A stretch of 64,000 nt of DNA from Russula earlei. Lineage: Eukaryota > Basidiomycota > Agaricomycetes > Russulales > Russulaceae. Position numbers and translations under genes: made by a program. The first letter of the stretch is position 1, and the number at the start of each line of letters is the position of its first letter. Location: positions 1 to 64,000 of the forward strand of contig JAGFNK010000285.1 in NCBI GenBank assembly GCA_025769875.1, in the 5' to 3' direction. Below the pieces are notes generated by a model that was not told the origin of the DNA, ran no database searches, and was given only the letters and a program-made list of their open reading frames with translations. Shown here one piece after another: positions 12,267 through 23,320 of the stretch.

Positions 12267-13338
12267 GACGAAATTGCATGAGAGAGCTCGGGAACAAGTT
12301 AAATCGATAATTTAGACACGAACTGTAGGTGAGCTGAGCGGTGACCGCGGCTGTCTCGGCTGAGCGCTACTTTGCGCGCGTCCGTCGCCCTCGGTATTGA
12401 ATTACGTCAGCTTATTACTCTCCCTCATGTCATGTAGGTAACATGCCTGGGTAACATGCCATGACTGGACTTTACCCTCACCATGCTTCATTTCGCTCTC
12501 AGCAACCAGAACCGTTCTGCTCTTTTCTTCCTCGCTGTATCTCTCGCGGCAGTGCAGCTTGGCCTGACTGCCTATCTCATGGTTGCTGGAAGCCGCATGC
12601 GAGGGGCCTCATATCATTCTCTGTTTGTTATCCTTTCCTTGCCTTTTCTTTTGTGAACGGTTCATTTCTCTCGCAGGCATAATATTTTCTTGTTTGATGC
12701 CCTTTGGACTGTCTTGTACCCCTCAGCCTCCGTGTTGTGGCTTACAAATGGAAGCTTGGATCTGCTGGCTTATTTGTTTGGTTCAATTTTTTGGATTTTT
12801 GCCGCCGCAATTGTCTGGGTATTGTTCAATGTTCATCAATATAATTAATGCATGATTTCTGAGCCCTGTGTTGCAGGGCTCCGCTGTTGGCTTTGTTCAC
12901 AACACGAGAGCAAGGAAAAGTTGCGGGGGCATTCCCTCTGACCTCTAGTATATAGCCCGTCCGGTGCCAGTGGTAACTGCTGACTCTAGCACAGCTGCTC
13001 ACATTACCTATCCCCCGGATCGCTGGCATGGATGGAGTTTATGCTTTGTGCGGTGACGTTAATCCTTGCTAGTATCTGGGTGCGAGCTTCACGGTCTCGA
13101 CAGAGCAAAGTGAGTAACTCCAGCTAGCAGCTTACCGCCATTGACATCATGTTGATCCCGCAGCGCTCAGGTTTTTACGTATAGTCTGTACACCTAAAGG
13201 CAGTGAACGTAGTCCTATCTAATTAGCTCTTCATTCGGCGGGCGGCACGAGCGGTCCGAATCTATATCATCAGTCAATCTAAATCCACCATCTGCCCCCA
13301 CCCTTCCTTTGCACCGTGAGCGACTGTAAAGCCAATCA
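12267..13338. other. Divergent promoter region, no gene seen
   Basis: About 1.07 kb between the divergent RasGEF and Memo starts. The motif 'ggtaacatgcc' occurs twice in close succession at about 12437-12460. Open frames here are short and show no family similarity that I recognise. Confidence 0.45.
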
Positions 13339-14663
13339 ATGTCTGTCAGGTAGGATTAGCACCCTCTTACTTAAACCGTCGTGAAACACTCCAAAACAGG
13401 CGATCCTCTCATGCGGACTCGTGGTACACAGCAAATTGTTGGTTCACAGTGTGACTATGACCCCATATGACTCTTCTCAACTCGTACTTGGCCACATTGC
13501 AGCCGAGGATCTTGACAGACAGCTAAACCGATGGCTCGATGCTGTGACACCATCGTCCACATATTCACCACCGATTGCCAATTGCAAGGCAGTCATCGCG
13601 CCGTTAGTCCGATTCGATGTCTCGATGCCAGTTCTAACGAGGCGATAGTCATGCTGGATACTCCTATTCTGGCCCAGCTGCTGCCTGGGCTTATAAAAGT
13701 ATCAACACAACTGGCATGTCAGTATATATATCCTTATCACCCCCATATGACTGACTGATTAATCTATCCTTGCAACCTAGCAAGCGTGTCTTCATCCTGG
13801 GACCCTCCCATCACGTCTACATCAATGGATGTGCGCTTTCTAAGTGTTCCGAATATGCCACCCCCCTTGGGTCTTTACCACTCGACCGCTCTAGTATGCT
13901 CCTATTCCTTGCTTTCTCCTCTGGCTTTACGAGCCTTTTGCAGCGATCAACGAACTGAACAAGACCGGCCAGTTCTCGGAGATGGATATAAGTACGGACG
14001 AGGACGAGCACAGCATCGAGATGCACCTACCTTACGTTCGCAAGATATTTGAAGGGTATGTCGCTCCATTCTGCCCCCGAGCGCTCGTTAGCTACGAACA
14101 ATGAAACCCACTGCTCCCGATTATTTAGGAAAGAAATCTCCATCGTCCCTGTCCTAGTTGGTGCTATCGACAAGAAGAAAGAGGAAACGTTCGGTCGCAT
14201 TCTTGCACCGTACCTCGCGAGCGCGGACACATTCTTCGTCGTTTCTAGCGACTTTTGTCACTGGGGCACCCGCTTTTCCTACACGCTTTACTTTCCGCAA
14301 TACCCCCCTGGACCGACGCCTCCAGTCAGGCTCTCTCAATCCTCCGCGTTGCCCCGCGAGCTATCTACCTTCCCAATTCACGAGTCTATCTCTGCGCTTG
14401 ATCACGAGGCGATGGAGTTGGTCACGCTTCCGCCATCCACCGCCCACCAGGCACATACACTTTTTGAAGAGTATCTTGCTCGGACGAAGAACACCATATG
14501 CGGACGACACCCTATTGGCGTGCTGCTGGGTGCGTTGACCGTGTTACAAGACGAGCATACCAAATTGCCGCATCTCCAATGGGTGAGGTACGAACAGAGT
14601 AGCAAGTGCTTTACGATCAAAGACTCGAGCGTGAGCTATGCGAGCGCATACATTGCGTTCTAG
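13339..14663 (+). CDS. Memo-family protein (MEMO1 / AmmeMemoRadiSam B-like)
   Basis: Member of the conserved Memo family, metal-binding folds related to class III dioxygenases; the human protein has roles in cell motility and copper handling. Six introns are needed. The tiny first exon MSV(R) at 13339 joins to [12 protein letters not shown], then [154 protein letters not shown] and [13 protein letters not shown]. The His residues in PHAGY, GPSHH, EHSIE and DFCHWG are the family's putative metal ligands. Splice phases close exactly, for example AAT T|CC and AC CC|T CAT. Its 3' end faces the histidine phosphatase gene with 94 bp between stop codons. Confidence 0.93.
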
Positions 14664-14757
14664 TTACACCAACGGATATCTCCGAGAAACGATTGATGAC
14701 GGCACAAGGCAGTCGATGCTATGTAATATAGAGATGTGATCGATCGTAATATTATGA

Positions 14758-15996
14758 CTACATTCGGGAGGATAGCTCTATGATCTGTGAGCCGACGGGC
14801 TCGTCTTTCTCGTTCTCCGTCCCCGGGATGCCAGGCTCTTCAATAACCTGATGACGTGCGTGAGGGGGTCAACCTCCCAAGAACACAAATCTCAGTCGGC
14901 ACGACGCTTACCTCTCCATTTGTGATTGCGAGGTCCCGAAAGCCCCACGGCCGCTGCAATCCTTCCTTCAAATGTGTGCCATCACCCAATAACCTCGCCG
15001 TCCAATTACCAACCTCAAGCGGCGTCGAGTCACCCGCGGCGTGGTCTTTGCGGTCGAGCGATGTGAGAGAACAGCAAGCCACCTGAAACAAGAGGTTCCG
15101 GTCTCCGACCAGCTCACGCGTGAGCGCAATGATCGTCGCCGCGTGACTGACGAGGAGGATCCGTCTATGCGCTGCAGGAAGGCGCCGCTGCAACTCGGGG
15201 ACGAAGACATTCAGAAAGCCCGCGAGGCGGTCGTGCAAGGCGGCCACGCCTTCACCCTGGCGCGATGGATACCAGACTGATGACCACGAATCGTCGATCT
15301 CGGGAAAGTGGGCTTTCAGGGCGCTTGCAGATGACGACCGCGGGTGGAGGCCCGTCCCAGGTTCGACCGGGTAGTACCATTCGGATAGGCCTGGGTTGAA
15401 CGGTCAGAGAAGGAGAATACAATAGGCAGCTGGAGCGGGGAAGTGGGCATGGTTTTTTTATTCTCAAATCGGATGTGCTTGACGGCTCACCGTGTTCGAC
15501 GTAGACCGGGACGCCTAGCGTAATCGCTGTGGGTCTCGACGTTTGTAAACAACGATCTGGGGGAGAACGGCGTTTTAATGGTTGGCGTACGAAATCGGTA
15601 TGCCGCTCTCGTCTCACAATAAGGGGAGGAAAAGATCGCCGTCGGACGTTGGTCGTCTGGAAGGGATTGGAAGTGATCGGCAACTTCCCTGGCTTGGACC
15701 TGGAGACACCATGCGATAACCGTGAATGTGGGTAGAATTTTGAGGGTGGATCGGGAACCGTACCTCTCCGAACGCGGCAAGCTGAGGGTCGCGAGGGAGG
15801 CCAGTTGGACTTTTCCTGTCGCGGCATCAGCATTCTTTTTTTTCTTTCTTACCATGAATGCAGTAACGCGGCACTAACCAGTCGACGATGAGCCAGTTCG
15901 CCCGGAAACCTGCATCTTAATTAGCCGTGGGACAACCCATAAGACAAGACGTTGAACGGTACCGTGTCTAAGGATGTATATAGTTTCCAGTGTCAT
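14758..15996 (-). CDS. Histidine phosphatase superfamily (phosphoglycerate-mutase-like) protein
   Basis: Branch-2-like fungal histidine phosphatase. The first exon at 15996 reads MTLETIYILRH and joins across an intron (GTACCG...ATGCAG) to GFRANWLIVDW, rebuilding the catalytic RHG motif. Later segments are VQAREVADHFQSLPDDQRPTA, FSSPY, RCLQTSRPTAITLGVPVYVEHGLSEWY, HPRSSSASALKAHFPEIDD, ILLVSHAATIIALTREL (second catalytic His) and RPWGFRDLAITNGE. The last exon, VIEEPGIPGTENEKDE to the stop at 14758, is reached through an intron starting GTAAGCGTCG. It resembles fungal TFC7-type or UBASH3-like phosphatases; the natural substrate is unknown. The start codon lies inside the first copy of a 25-bp tandem duplication. 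Confidence 0.88.
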
Positions 15997-16044
15997 GCAG
16001 AAGATGTTGAGATAAAGAGATGCAGAAGATGTTGAGATAAAGAG
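15995..16044. repeat. 25-bp perfect tandem duplication at a start codon
   Basis: Two adjacent identical 25-bp units begin 'atgcagaagatg' and end 'gataaagag', at 15995-16019 and 16020-16044. The minus-strand start codon of the histidine phosphatase overlaps the first unit, so the duplication sits in its 5' leader. Confidence 0.9.
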
Positions 16045-17463
16045 TAGCCGAGGCGTTGACGCGTCGGCCCAAACTGTCCGGGCGGCCCACAGGCCCGGAC
16101 CACATAAGCATTTCAGATCAGTTGCTGAAACGTGTACAATACCAAAATTATTGATAGGGTGATCTAAGACAATCGGTAGCTAGCACATAGCAATCGTGAA
16201 AACAATTTGATAGTTACTAGACAAAATAATTAGGGACGCTCTCAGATACTTAAGAGCATCGTACATACAGTAGATACTTCAGTTTCTTCTCACAGAAACT
16301 GAAGTAAGTACTTACTATCTCACGATCTTATCAGTAGCTGATTATGCGCTGTAGTATCATTTTATTAGGTAAATATGACACAAGTAGTTTCTTCTCACAG
16401 AAACTGAATATCATTTTATTAGATCTATTACGATCTAATCTACCTTATCACTGTGCGATTCAACAGAAGAATCAGAGGGCAAGTTCAAAAAGTTTGCCAA
16501 ATTTGTACTCAAATGTCTTGCCATACTTTGGGGATGGCACCATGACAGTCAGGCTATGGGACGCTAATGATACTAATACTATGTTACACCATTTTCCTTT
16601 TACGTTTACTTCTTACCTTCTGCTATGGACTGCTTGCTTTTATACATCCCTTTACTTACTGGTCTCGTGATCTCTTACGTCTTGTGATCCCTTCTGTGCT
16701 ATCATGTGATTCACACACGTCCAGGTAACACTGGATTGCTGTTACTTTCCCTTTGTTTGGTTCTCTTTCCATTTATATTCACTTCTTAGTTTCGACTGTG
16801 CAATGCTGCGCACCTACTGTGCAGCACAGTTACTTGGTTCTGACTCATTCGTGGCCTCATTCCTATGACTCCTACTTATTATGACTCCTACTATACTAGT
16901 AGCACAGTCAAAGCGCAGCTATTGCTGCGCTTCTCCTGTATATATAAGCTCAGTACTTTGTGACCAAAGCCCTAAGCTTGGTCTCTTATAGAATCCAACC
17001 TACTCTTGTCCAACATATTCGCCTGCAACCCACTTCACTCTCACAAACTTACCCCACAACTACCTCTCCATTTCATCAACTCTCAACACACCATCCACCA
17101 TCTACTCTTCACCTTTCCCTTCCTTCCCTAAGAGTCTCTCTTCACTCCCCTGAGAAGAGCTCTCCTCCTTTAAGACCTACCTTCCTCTACTCTCTCTGCG
17201 TTGTTCAAGGTCCCTGATGGACTTGAACACATATAGCTAGTGGAACCAGCCCTAGTCTATCCCATTACAAACTTACCCTAGCTTCTCAATGGACCGAGTC
17301 GTACTAGGAAGGGTCTATTGGCCATAACCTGTTTAGCATAAAACACTTCAACCGCTGCAGGGATCCTTACTCATTATACATGGGAACCAGCCCGTTTCTT
17401 GAACACTTCTCTATCATCAACTCGCTTTCCGCTTGTGAACTGACACAGCTAGTTACCGTGACA
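16045..17463. mobile_element. A/T-rich transposon-derived sequence, possible LTR remnant
   Basis: No intact gene. The stretch at 16200-16450 has short hairpins. The downstream part (16700-17260) looks like an LTR promoter region: palindromic 'agcgcagctattgctgcgct' near 16913, then 'tatatataagctcag' near 16940, then a long C/T-rich leader of tandem 'cactctcac/ccttcc' type without a usable reading frame. No reverse transcriptase or integrase is visible nearby, so if this is an LTR it is solitary or decayed. Confidence 0.4.
16276..16408. repeat. Two copies of a short hairpin
   Basis: At 16276-16305 arms 'acttcagtttct' and 'agaaactgaagt' flank a 6-nt loop. The core 'agtttcttctcacagaaact' recurs from 16386. 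The direct repeat 'atcattttattag' follows the first hairpin near 16357 and directly follows the second near 16409. The arrangement suggests a small miniature element or duplicated hairpin. Confidence 0.7.
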
Positions 17464-18119
17464 TACTATCACCTATGGGGAACTCACCATTCCACGACCA
17501 TCTCACCAATTTCATTTTTCCCTGTATCTGCTCAAACAACCCCATTTAAAACTTTGTAGTTATACTATTGAGTGCCATTAATGTCATTCTAGCAAAGAAA
17601 AAATGGAGGTCCATTGAGTGGTTTTCGAGTACTATCCCTAGCGCTGTCATGAACCATTCCCCGGAGAGGGCCCTTGAAGGACCCTTCCTTATAGAAGGAA
17701 ACCCAGCCTCTATGGTGTCACCCTGTTCACACAAGCAAAAGGGGTGAGTAGAGGTGTCCACAATATCGCACGCGCATTGTTGTGCGAGCAATTCTCGGCA
17801 CAATCGACATACAGCAAGCCCCACTTAAAGGCAACCCTTCTAGCAACAAAAGACAGTATTAGGGCCTTCCTAAGGACCCTTTGGAACGACCCTAGGAACT
17901 CTACAATAGGTGCTAACCTAGTATCAAAGGCCCTACAACGTGTTATTAGACCAACTCTAATAACTATAGAACGAACTATAAGGCAACACTAAGGACCTTA
18001 ATAGAAGTATTAGGGTCGACTCTAAGGACCCTAATAGAACTATATAAGGGCCTTATAAGATAACACTATTCCCTAACCAGACTACAAGTCCTCAAATGAC
18101 CGGCCCTAAACTAACTTAA

Positions 18120-18610
18120 CAGGAAATGAATCAGGTACTTGCACGTGCACTAAAGCAGTGAACACGTGGACAATGGAAGCTCTTACTCATCAAGAGAAGC
18201 TTCTTCCTCAGCAGCTTACTGAGCATGACTGAGCATGCTCAGTAAGCGTCCTCCGACTTCTTACTCATCACACTATTGTGCTTGATAACAAGGTTATGAC
18301 TTGTTCCCTATTTAGCAGTTCTCTTGTAGTATATAAGCGCCCAATAAAGTAGCGGACAGTCCTCAGACTGTCCATTTGTTTACGGCACTCTCCATCCCTG
18401 GGATACTCCTTTAAGGACCGTCCCCTTGTGACTATCCTGGCCTCTTCCCTGCGTGATTGCTCTACTCTCACAGTAACGGTACCTCTCTGGTATTTGTTAC
18501 TACTCTGGATTCTACTCCTTGCCCACGCGGTCTTGGACGTCTATCGACTCGTCTTCGAGCTTATCCCTCGCTCTTGAACTGGATAGTTCAACAGTGAGTC
18601 TTGACAAGCG
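18120..18610. mobile_element. Possible solo LTR
   Basis: This stretch has LTR-promoter character: a 14-bp-arm palindrome at 18214-18247 (arms 'gcttactgagcatg' and 'catgctcagtaagc', 6-nt loop), then 'tatataagcgccc' near 18330, a second inverted motif 'ggacagtcctcagactgtcc' near 18353, and a T/C-rich leader. It has no coding content. Ends are not defined, and the identification is by composition and layout only. Confidence 0.35.
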
Positions 18611-18991
18611 CTGGGTTTGAACATGGGTAGGTGTTTGAACAGTCGATATTTCTACCACTTCCTGTCCACTTCAGCCCTCAGTATTCTTGGGATATGTAGT
18701 TACTATAACTATCAAATAATGTATAAAAATTGTTTCGCCGAAGAAAGCTTTATTGTTGAGGAATTTTGGTTTTGAATGTCTATGTTTGCCTTAATTTGGA
18801 AAGAACAGCGTCTGGATGACTTTATAATTTCTAAAACAAAAGTGATACAAATGAAGTCTACCTATATATGAAGCCTCCTAGCAATTTACAGGTACAGTAA
18901 ACCACAATAGCAAACAGGATAGAGCATTCGTGGGGATGATGTGTTGAGCAGTGACAATCTCTTAAAGCGGAGATTGAAACATGTATACACG

Positions 18992-19389
18992 ATGGGCAGG
19001 AAGGGATAAGTCAAGTCTGCTTATAGTCAACTCAGTGGACAATAAAAGTAAAATATTTCAAGTGCTGAGTAGGCTCTGTTGTGGCCACAAATTATATTAC
19101 ATAAGTGATGACCTTAGTTGAGCACGAAAAATGTGACAAAAAAGGTTAAATATGGAGAGTCTACTCATTCCTGGCACAACTTTTACCTAGCCTGGGTAAA
19201 AGTTGTGCCGGAATGAGTAGACTCTCCATATTTAACCTTTTTTGTCACATTTTTCGTGCTCAACTAAGGTCATCACTTATGTAATATAATTTGTGGCCAC
19301 AACAGAGCCTACTCAGCACTTGAAATATTTTACTTTTATTGTCCACTGAGTTGACTATAAGCAGAGTTGACTTATCCCTTCCTGCCCAT
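18992..19389. repeat. Near-perfect ~398-bp palindrome
   Basis: Two arms of about 196 bp (18992-19187 and 19195-19389) are almost exact reverse complements around a 7-bp spacer 'tagcctg'. Differences are a few single-base changes or indels, such as 'ttcctggcac' against 'gtgccggaat'. The right arm directly precedes the transposase reading frame. The centre reads outward on both sides as '(g)ggtaaaagttgtgcc', like two transposon ends meeting head to head. As RNA or cruciform DNA it would form a very long hairpin. Confidence 0.92.
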
Positions 19390-19462
19390 TGTGATAGTTG
19401 TGATATGCACGTCGCATGTGCGAGATCAATGCTGCCCGCGCTCACGTTGTCACTGTAATGGC

Positions 19463-21449
19463 ATGCCAATAGAGATGTTCCATGCCTTCAAAACCTTCTC
19501 TAGCTCCAAAAGGGAAGAAATCATACTTGAGGGTGTTGAGCTTTATCGCAAGCAGAAGAAACCCAATCTCCATGCAGTCAAACGCTCTCTTGATGAAAAG
19601 CATAAGACTTGTATCTGTCTTAACACTATTCGTAACCATGCTTCCAGTGGACATCAGAACACCAGAAAGGCCCATGAATCTCAGCAGCTCCTCTCCACTG
19701 TGCAAGAAAACATTCTCATTGAATGGATTATTCTCCTTGCAGAAACTGGTCATTGCATCAGCAAACAAACATTATGGAAGAAAGCCAAGTTCATCAGTGG
19801 TCAGAAACCCGGTGAAACCTGGGTCTGAGTCTTCCTTTCATGCCATCCCAAAATTGTTCTTGGAAAGCCAAGCAGTTTGGATCCAAAGCGTGCACAGGCG
19901 TTCAACAGACCTTCAGTCACCTGACATTTTGACCTCCTTGAGGCAATCATCAAAAAGTATGAGATTCCAGCAGAGAACATCTATAACATGGATTAGAAAG
20001 GGGTCCAGCGGGGTGGGGGTCAGAAGGCTCAGGCGCAGAAGTACTTCTTTCCTTGGAACAAGCACCCAAGATACAAGCTTCACAGCGCCAACCTTGAGCT
20101 TGTTACAATCGTGGAGTGCATTGCAGCAAATGGCGAATATATTAGTCCAGGGATCATTTTCGAAGGGAAACAGCAATATGAGTAGGCATGGTTTAAAGTG
20201 GATCCTACAATATTGTAAGTCTCTTTTGGAATTGATTCACATCCAAGCTTACAATGCGTTTAGCATTGGCCTTTCCGAGAATGGGTGGACCAGTGACTTC
20301 CATTGCCATCAATGGTTCAAAGTCACCTTTGTCCCCCAAGCAGAGAAATGAAACATGTCAGGGAAATCAATCTTGCTCATCTACGATGGCCATGGATCAC
20401 ATGAGAAGCATGAACTACTCTGTCTTGCAAAGGAGCACAACATCATACTTTTCTCGCTCCCACCACATACAACCCACAAGCTTCAGCCGCTCGATGTTGG
20501 TGTTTTCGGTCCATTTGCACGTGCATGGATTGATAGATGCAATGACTACATGGAAGAATTCATGGAAGAGATTCCAAATGATCAGTTTGTTAAACACTAT
20601 ATGGAAGTACGACAGCAAACCTTCAAGGACACAACAATCTGTGCGGCGTTCAGAAAGACCGGGATTTGGCCAATCAACCGCGATGTCTTCTCCAATGCAG
20701 ACTTTGCACCAAGTATACACACATCCAATAGTGCCCATGATGTTCCTGACAGTTATCCCATACACACTGATGCTTGGCCTGATCATCAATCATGGTCTGA
20801 TGATGACCCAATCTCTGCAGATGAAGATATCAATGACAATGAGGGGGATGATGAACGGAGGAGACAAGCTCACCAAACCATGGCATCATCATCCTCAGCT
20901 CATTTCTACTCCAAGGTTCCTAAACCTGTCTGCTGTGGATGCAATACAGAAGCTTATGTTTCTGCACTTGAGAACCAAGTTGCCGCACTGCGCCGGGAGA
21001 ATGAAGAACTTGTGGCCCATGCTACCTTGGCATATGATCATGTTCAGGCTCTCAAACACTGCCTGAACACAAAGGTACCAGGTTCAAAGTGAAGGAAGTT
21101 GAATACAGACTCATGATGGCTTAACTCGGAAGAAGGACTGGCACAGTGTGAAAAGCATGAGGCTGAAGAGAGAGCTGAAATGGAGCAAAAACAAGCAAGA
21201 GCAGATGAATGGCAGGCTGTGGAGGATGTGCGGCGACCACAGCGCGAGCAAATGGACCCTAATCAGCTGTTCATCGGTGCACTGAACAGCCGAAAGAAGG
21301 CTGATCTGCAAGACATTGCATATAGTCTGGGGCTAGATATCAAGGGAAAAGTGGAGGAAATCAAGTCAAGGATCAATGAATACTTCAATGCTCATGAAGA
21401 TGTATGCACCAGTCCTCGTTATATTGGCCTTTTTCCACAGCTCACATGA
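19463..21449 (+). pseudogene. DDE_1 (CENP-B/pogo) transposase, inactivated by nonsense changes
   Basis: The reading frame runs from 19463 to 21449 with one intron at about 20214-20271 (GTAAGTCTC...GTTTAG, giving FIGLSENGWTSD). An N-terminal HTH region is followed by a Tc5/CENP-B-type HTH (STVQENILIEWIILLAETG). The DDE core has YNMD, LLIYDGHGSHE and TTHKLQPLDVGVFGPF, so all three acidic residues remain. A C-terminal segment, KADLQDIAYSLGLDIKGK to SPRYIGLF, is SAP-like, as usual for these fungal elements. Seven in-frame stops break it: TGA at 19826, 19922, 20349, 21090 and 21114, and TAG at 19994 and 20183. I found no net frameshift. Most TGA sites align with expected Arg codons, consistent with C-to-T decay of CGA. 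Confidence 0.88.
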
Positions 21450-22761
21450 CAAAACCATCAAATGCCTTCCACAACTGCTCCTTTGCAATTCGCAACCCCC
21501 ACTAACCAACATACCCCTCAATTGCATATACCAGCACCTACATTGAGTGCTCCTGGTCCATCAAACTGGCTGCATTTGCAGCCAACGACATCATGTTACA
21601 TTGCTCATAATCCACCCTATTATTATAATGTTAATACTTAGTCTTCAACACATTAGCCTTGATTCTTACTGTTATATAGCTGTTAATGATTGGCATTGTA
21701 CCATACCACGTCTTCAATATTGTAGATACAGTATTGTAGATATCAAGCGAAGATAATCACAGCAGAGCTGAGATTGAATTCGGCATGCCAGGAACCGTGA
21801 CCGACGTGACTGAAACTGTTCAAAAGCCTACCTTTTGGTATACCCTCAGACTGGCATTGCACTGCCACTTACACAGTTGGCTATACTCGCGTTTTTACTA
21901 CGTTAAAGTCTAGGTATGAAGCATATATATGCTGTCAAGAAAGCTGAAGACCAGTAGTCATTAGGACCCACATTTCCGAGACACCTGTTCAAAATTTGTT
22001 CAAACACCTACCCAGTGATAGTAGTATTTTGGCTGGGGGTCACGCCTGCATCACACTTTCTGTCATGGTGGAGTGCAGAGTTTGATTCCAGCTGGGTGAT
22101 CACCATCGGAGTCTGGGTCACTGCTGTTTTATCCTCTTAATGCCATGTTACAGGTGGTCCAATTGGCCAGCACAAGACCATACATATGAGCAGCAGCTAC
22201 AGGCAGCTATAACAATGATATATATCAACCTTTTACTCTTACTTGTGCGGCACTGGCCCATGATGTGAGCACTGCGTTCTGTACATAGCCAAGTCCTGGA
22301 TTTCACTCAATAATGCTACTCCATTACAACTATTTTTCCTAGTCCCCACCTAATCAAATTGTCTTTGTAGATACATGGGAATGTTTCATCCCGGGCGGAC
22401 TTTAATTTGTGTTACATGTCCGTTACTTTCGTGACATTTGTGACTGGCGAGATGTAGTGGAAATGGCGAGTTCCCCATAGGTGATAGTACAACGTATACC
22501 CGAATGTCCAGCCGCACTTCGGGGCCACCACGATAGCTATCACAATTCAATTGGACACGGGGGTGCGCCAGTTCAGCAGACCCTGCTACAGCTACACATC
22601 GTGTTTGTATCTCGGCCTCAGCTTGAGCTCGAAAAGGATCACCAAGTTATAAGTTAGGGCGTAGTTTTCAACCGAACAAAATACGACCTTTTGTGTATCA
22701 TGTCAAGGTTTAGTGAAGGGTTACACTATATACACGAACAAATCATTTTGATATGGGTAAT
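21450..22761. other. Transposon 3' flank and intergenic sequence
   Basis: Contains the right end of the pogo-like element (to 22014) and the right copy of the 28-bp inverted repeat (22462-22489). The rest is A/T-rich sequence with a direct repeat of 'tattgtagata' at about 21717-21740. No gene is supported. Confidence 0.5.
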
Positions 22762-23012
22762 CTATGGCATTTGAAAGCTCCCCCGGCCTTTGAGCAGCGA
22801 CCCTCCACTGGAAAAACGATTACATAGTACAGACGCCAACGCGACTGCGGGTGTTCTAGTTGTAAGCCTTGCCAAAAGTTGCTCGAGTAAGGCTTGGCAG
22901 GTTCACTTACATGCTCACTCAATTGCATCAGAGCACCTTTGTCATGGGCCTTCGCCATAACCCTGACCTTGTGTGCACGGAGAGTTCGGTCACGCCCTGT
23001 GAAGGAGGGTGC
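22762..23012 (-). CDS. Possible small spliced gene of unknown function
   Basis: A minus-strand exon reads RDRTLRAHKVRVMAKAHDKG and then ALMQLSEH. It ends at a strong donor GTAAGT and can join through an acceptor 'cccgcag' near 22845 to a second exon, VALASVLCNRFSSGGSLLKG and a few more residues, stopping at 22762. The join is in frame and the basic, compositionally normal sequence looks coding, but I do not recognise the family. The 5' end is unclear: a C/T-rich tract and possible acceptor lie near 23012-23025, so an upstream exon may exist within 23012-23300. It could instead be part of the long 3' flank of the neighbouring RNA-binding gene. Confidence 0.35.
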
Positions 23013-23320
23013 ATATCACGCTAGAGAAGAAAATATATGTTTTTCGTCGATTCAGCCGCCCATGGATATGTGGAGGGATGATTGCAAGCAAGAAACCACA
23101 GTAAAGAGGAGAACAGTGCTGGTGTCCATAGGCGGTTGCAACAAGGTCTGCGTTAGAGAGAATCCACAAATCGAATGGGAAGCTGTTGAAACGAGAACAC
23201 ACGAAGAAAGGTAGATTATGCACAGTTCAAACATGAGAGCAGGACGATACAGCGTGTGACAGTACAATCCCAAGAAGCTTTTGGTTCCCAACAACGTACA
23301 AGATGACTACGCGTAGCAGC

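Larger units (their letters stand above)
18624..22014 (+). mobile_element. Pogo/CENP-B-like DNA transposon, degenerate
   Basis: An 18-bp perfect inverted repeat ('tgggtaggtgtttgaaca') lies at 18624-18641 and, inverted, at 21997-22014. Both ends also carry an extra nearby 'tttgaaca' motif (18616 and 21986), as subterminal transposase-binding sites often do. The 3.39-kb interior holds a long palindrome (18992-19389) and a single-ORF DDE transposase pseudogene. A flanking target duplication, TA for classic pogo elements, is not obvious, so the exact ends are provisional. Confidence 0.6.
17464..22489. mobile_element. 5-kb segment bounded by a 28-bp inverted repeat
   Basis: Positions 17464-17491 and the reverse complement of 22462-22489 match at 27 of 28 bases around 'cacctatggggaactc', and weaker similarity continues inward ('tccac', 'catctc'). 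The two copies are inverted and enclose everything between, including the pogo-like element. They may be terminal inverted repeats of a larger composite element, or two fragments of one retroelement that landed in opposite orientation. No target-site duplication was evident. Confidence 0.5.

Noticed and set aside
12461..12855. Two overlapping plus-strand frames upstream of the Memo gene
   Set aside because: Phe/Leu/Cys-rich translations without domain or splice support; treated as non-coding.
17546..17824. 92-codon minus-strand frame in the transposon island
   Set aside because: Might be a retroelement fragment, but no diagnostic motif could be seen. Left unannotated.
19442..19768. 108-codon minus-strand frame inside the transposase
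   Set aside because: It is the antisense shadow of the transposase N-terminal region, whose HTH is recognisable on the plus strand.
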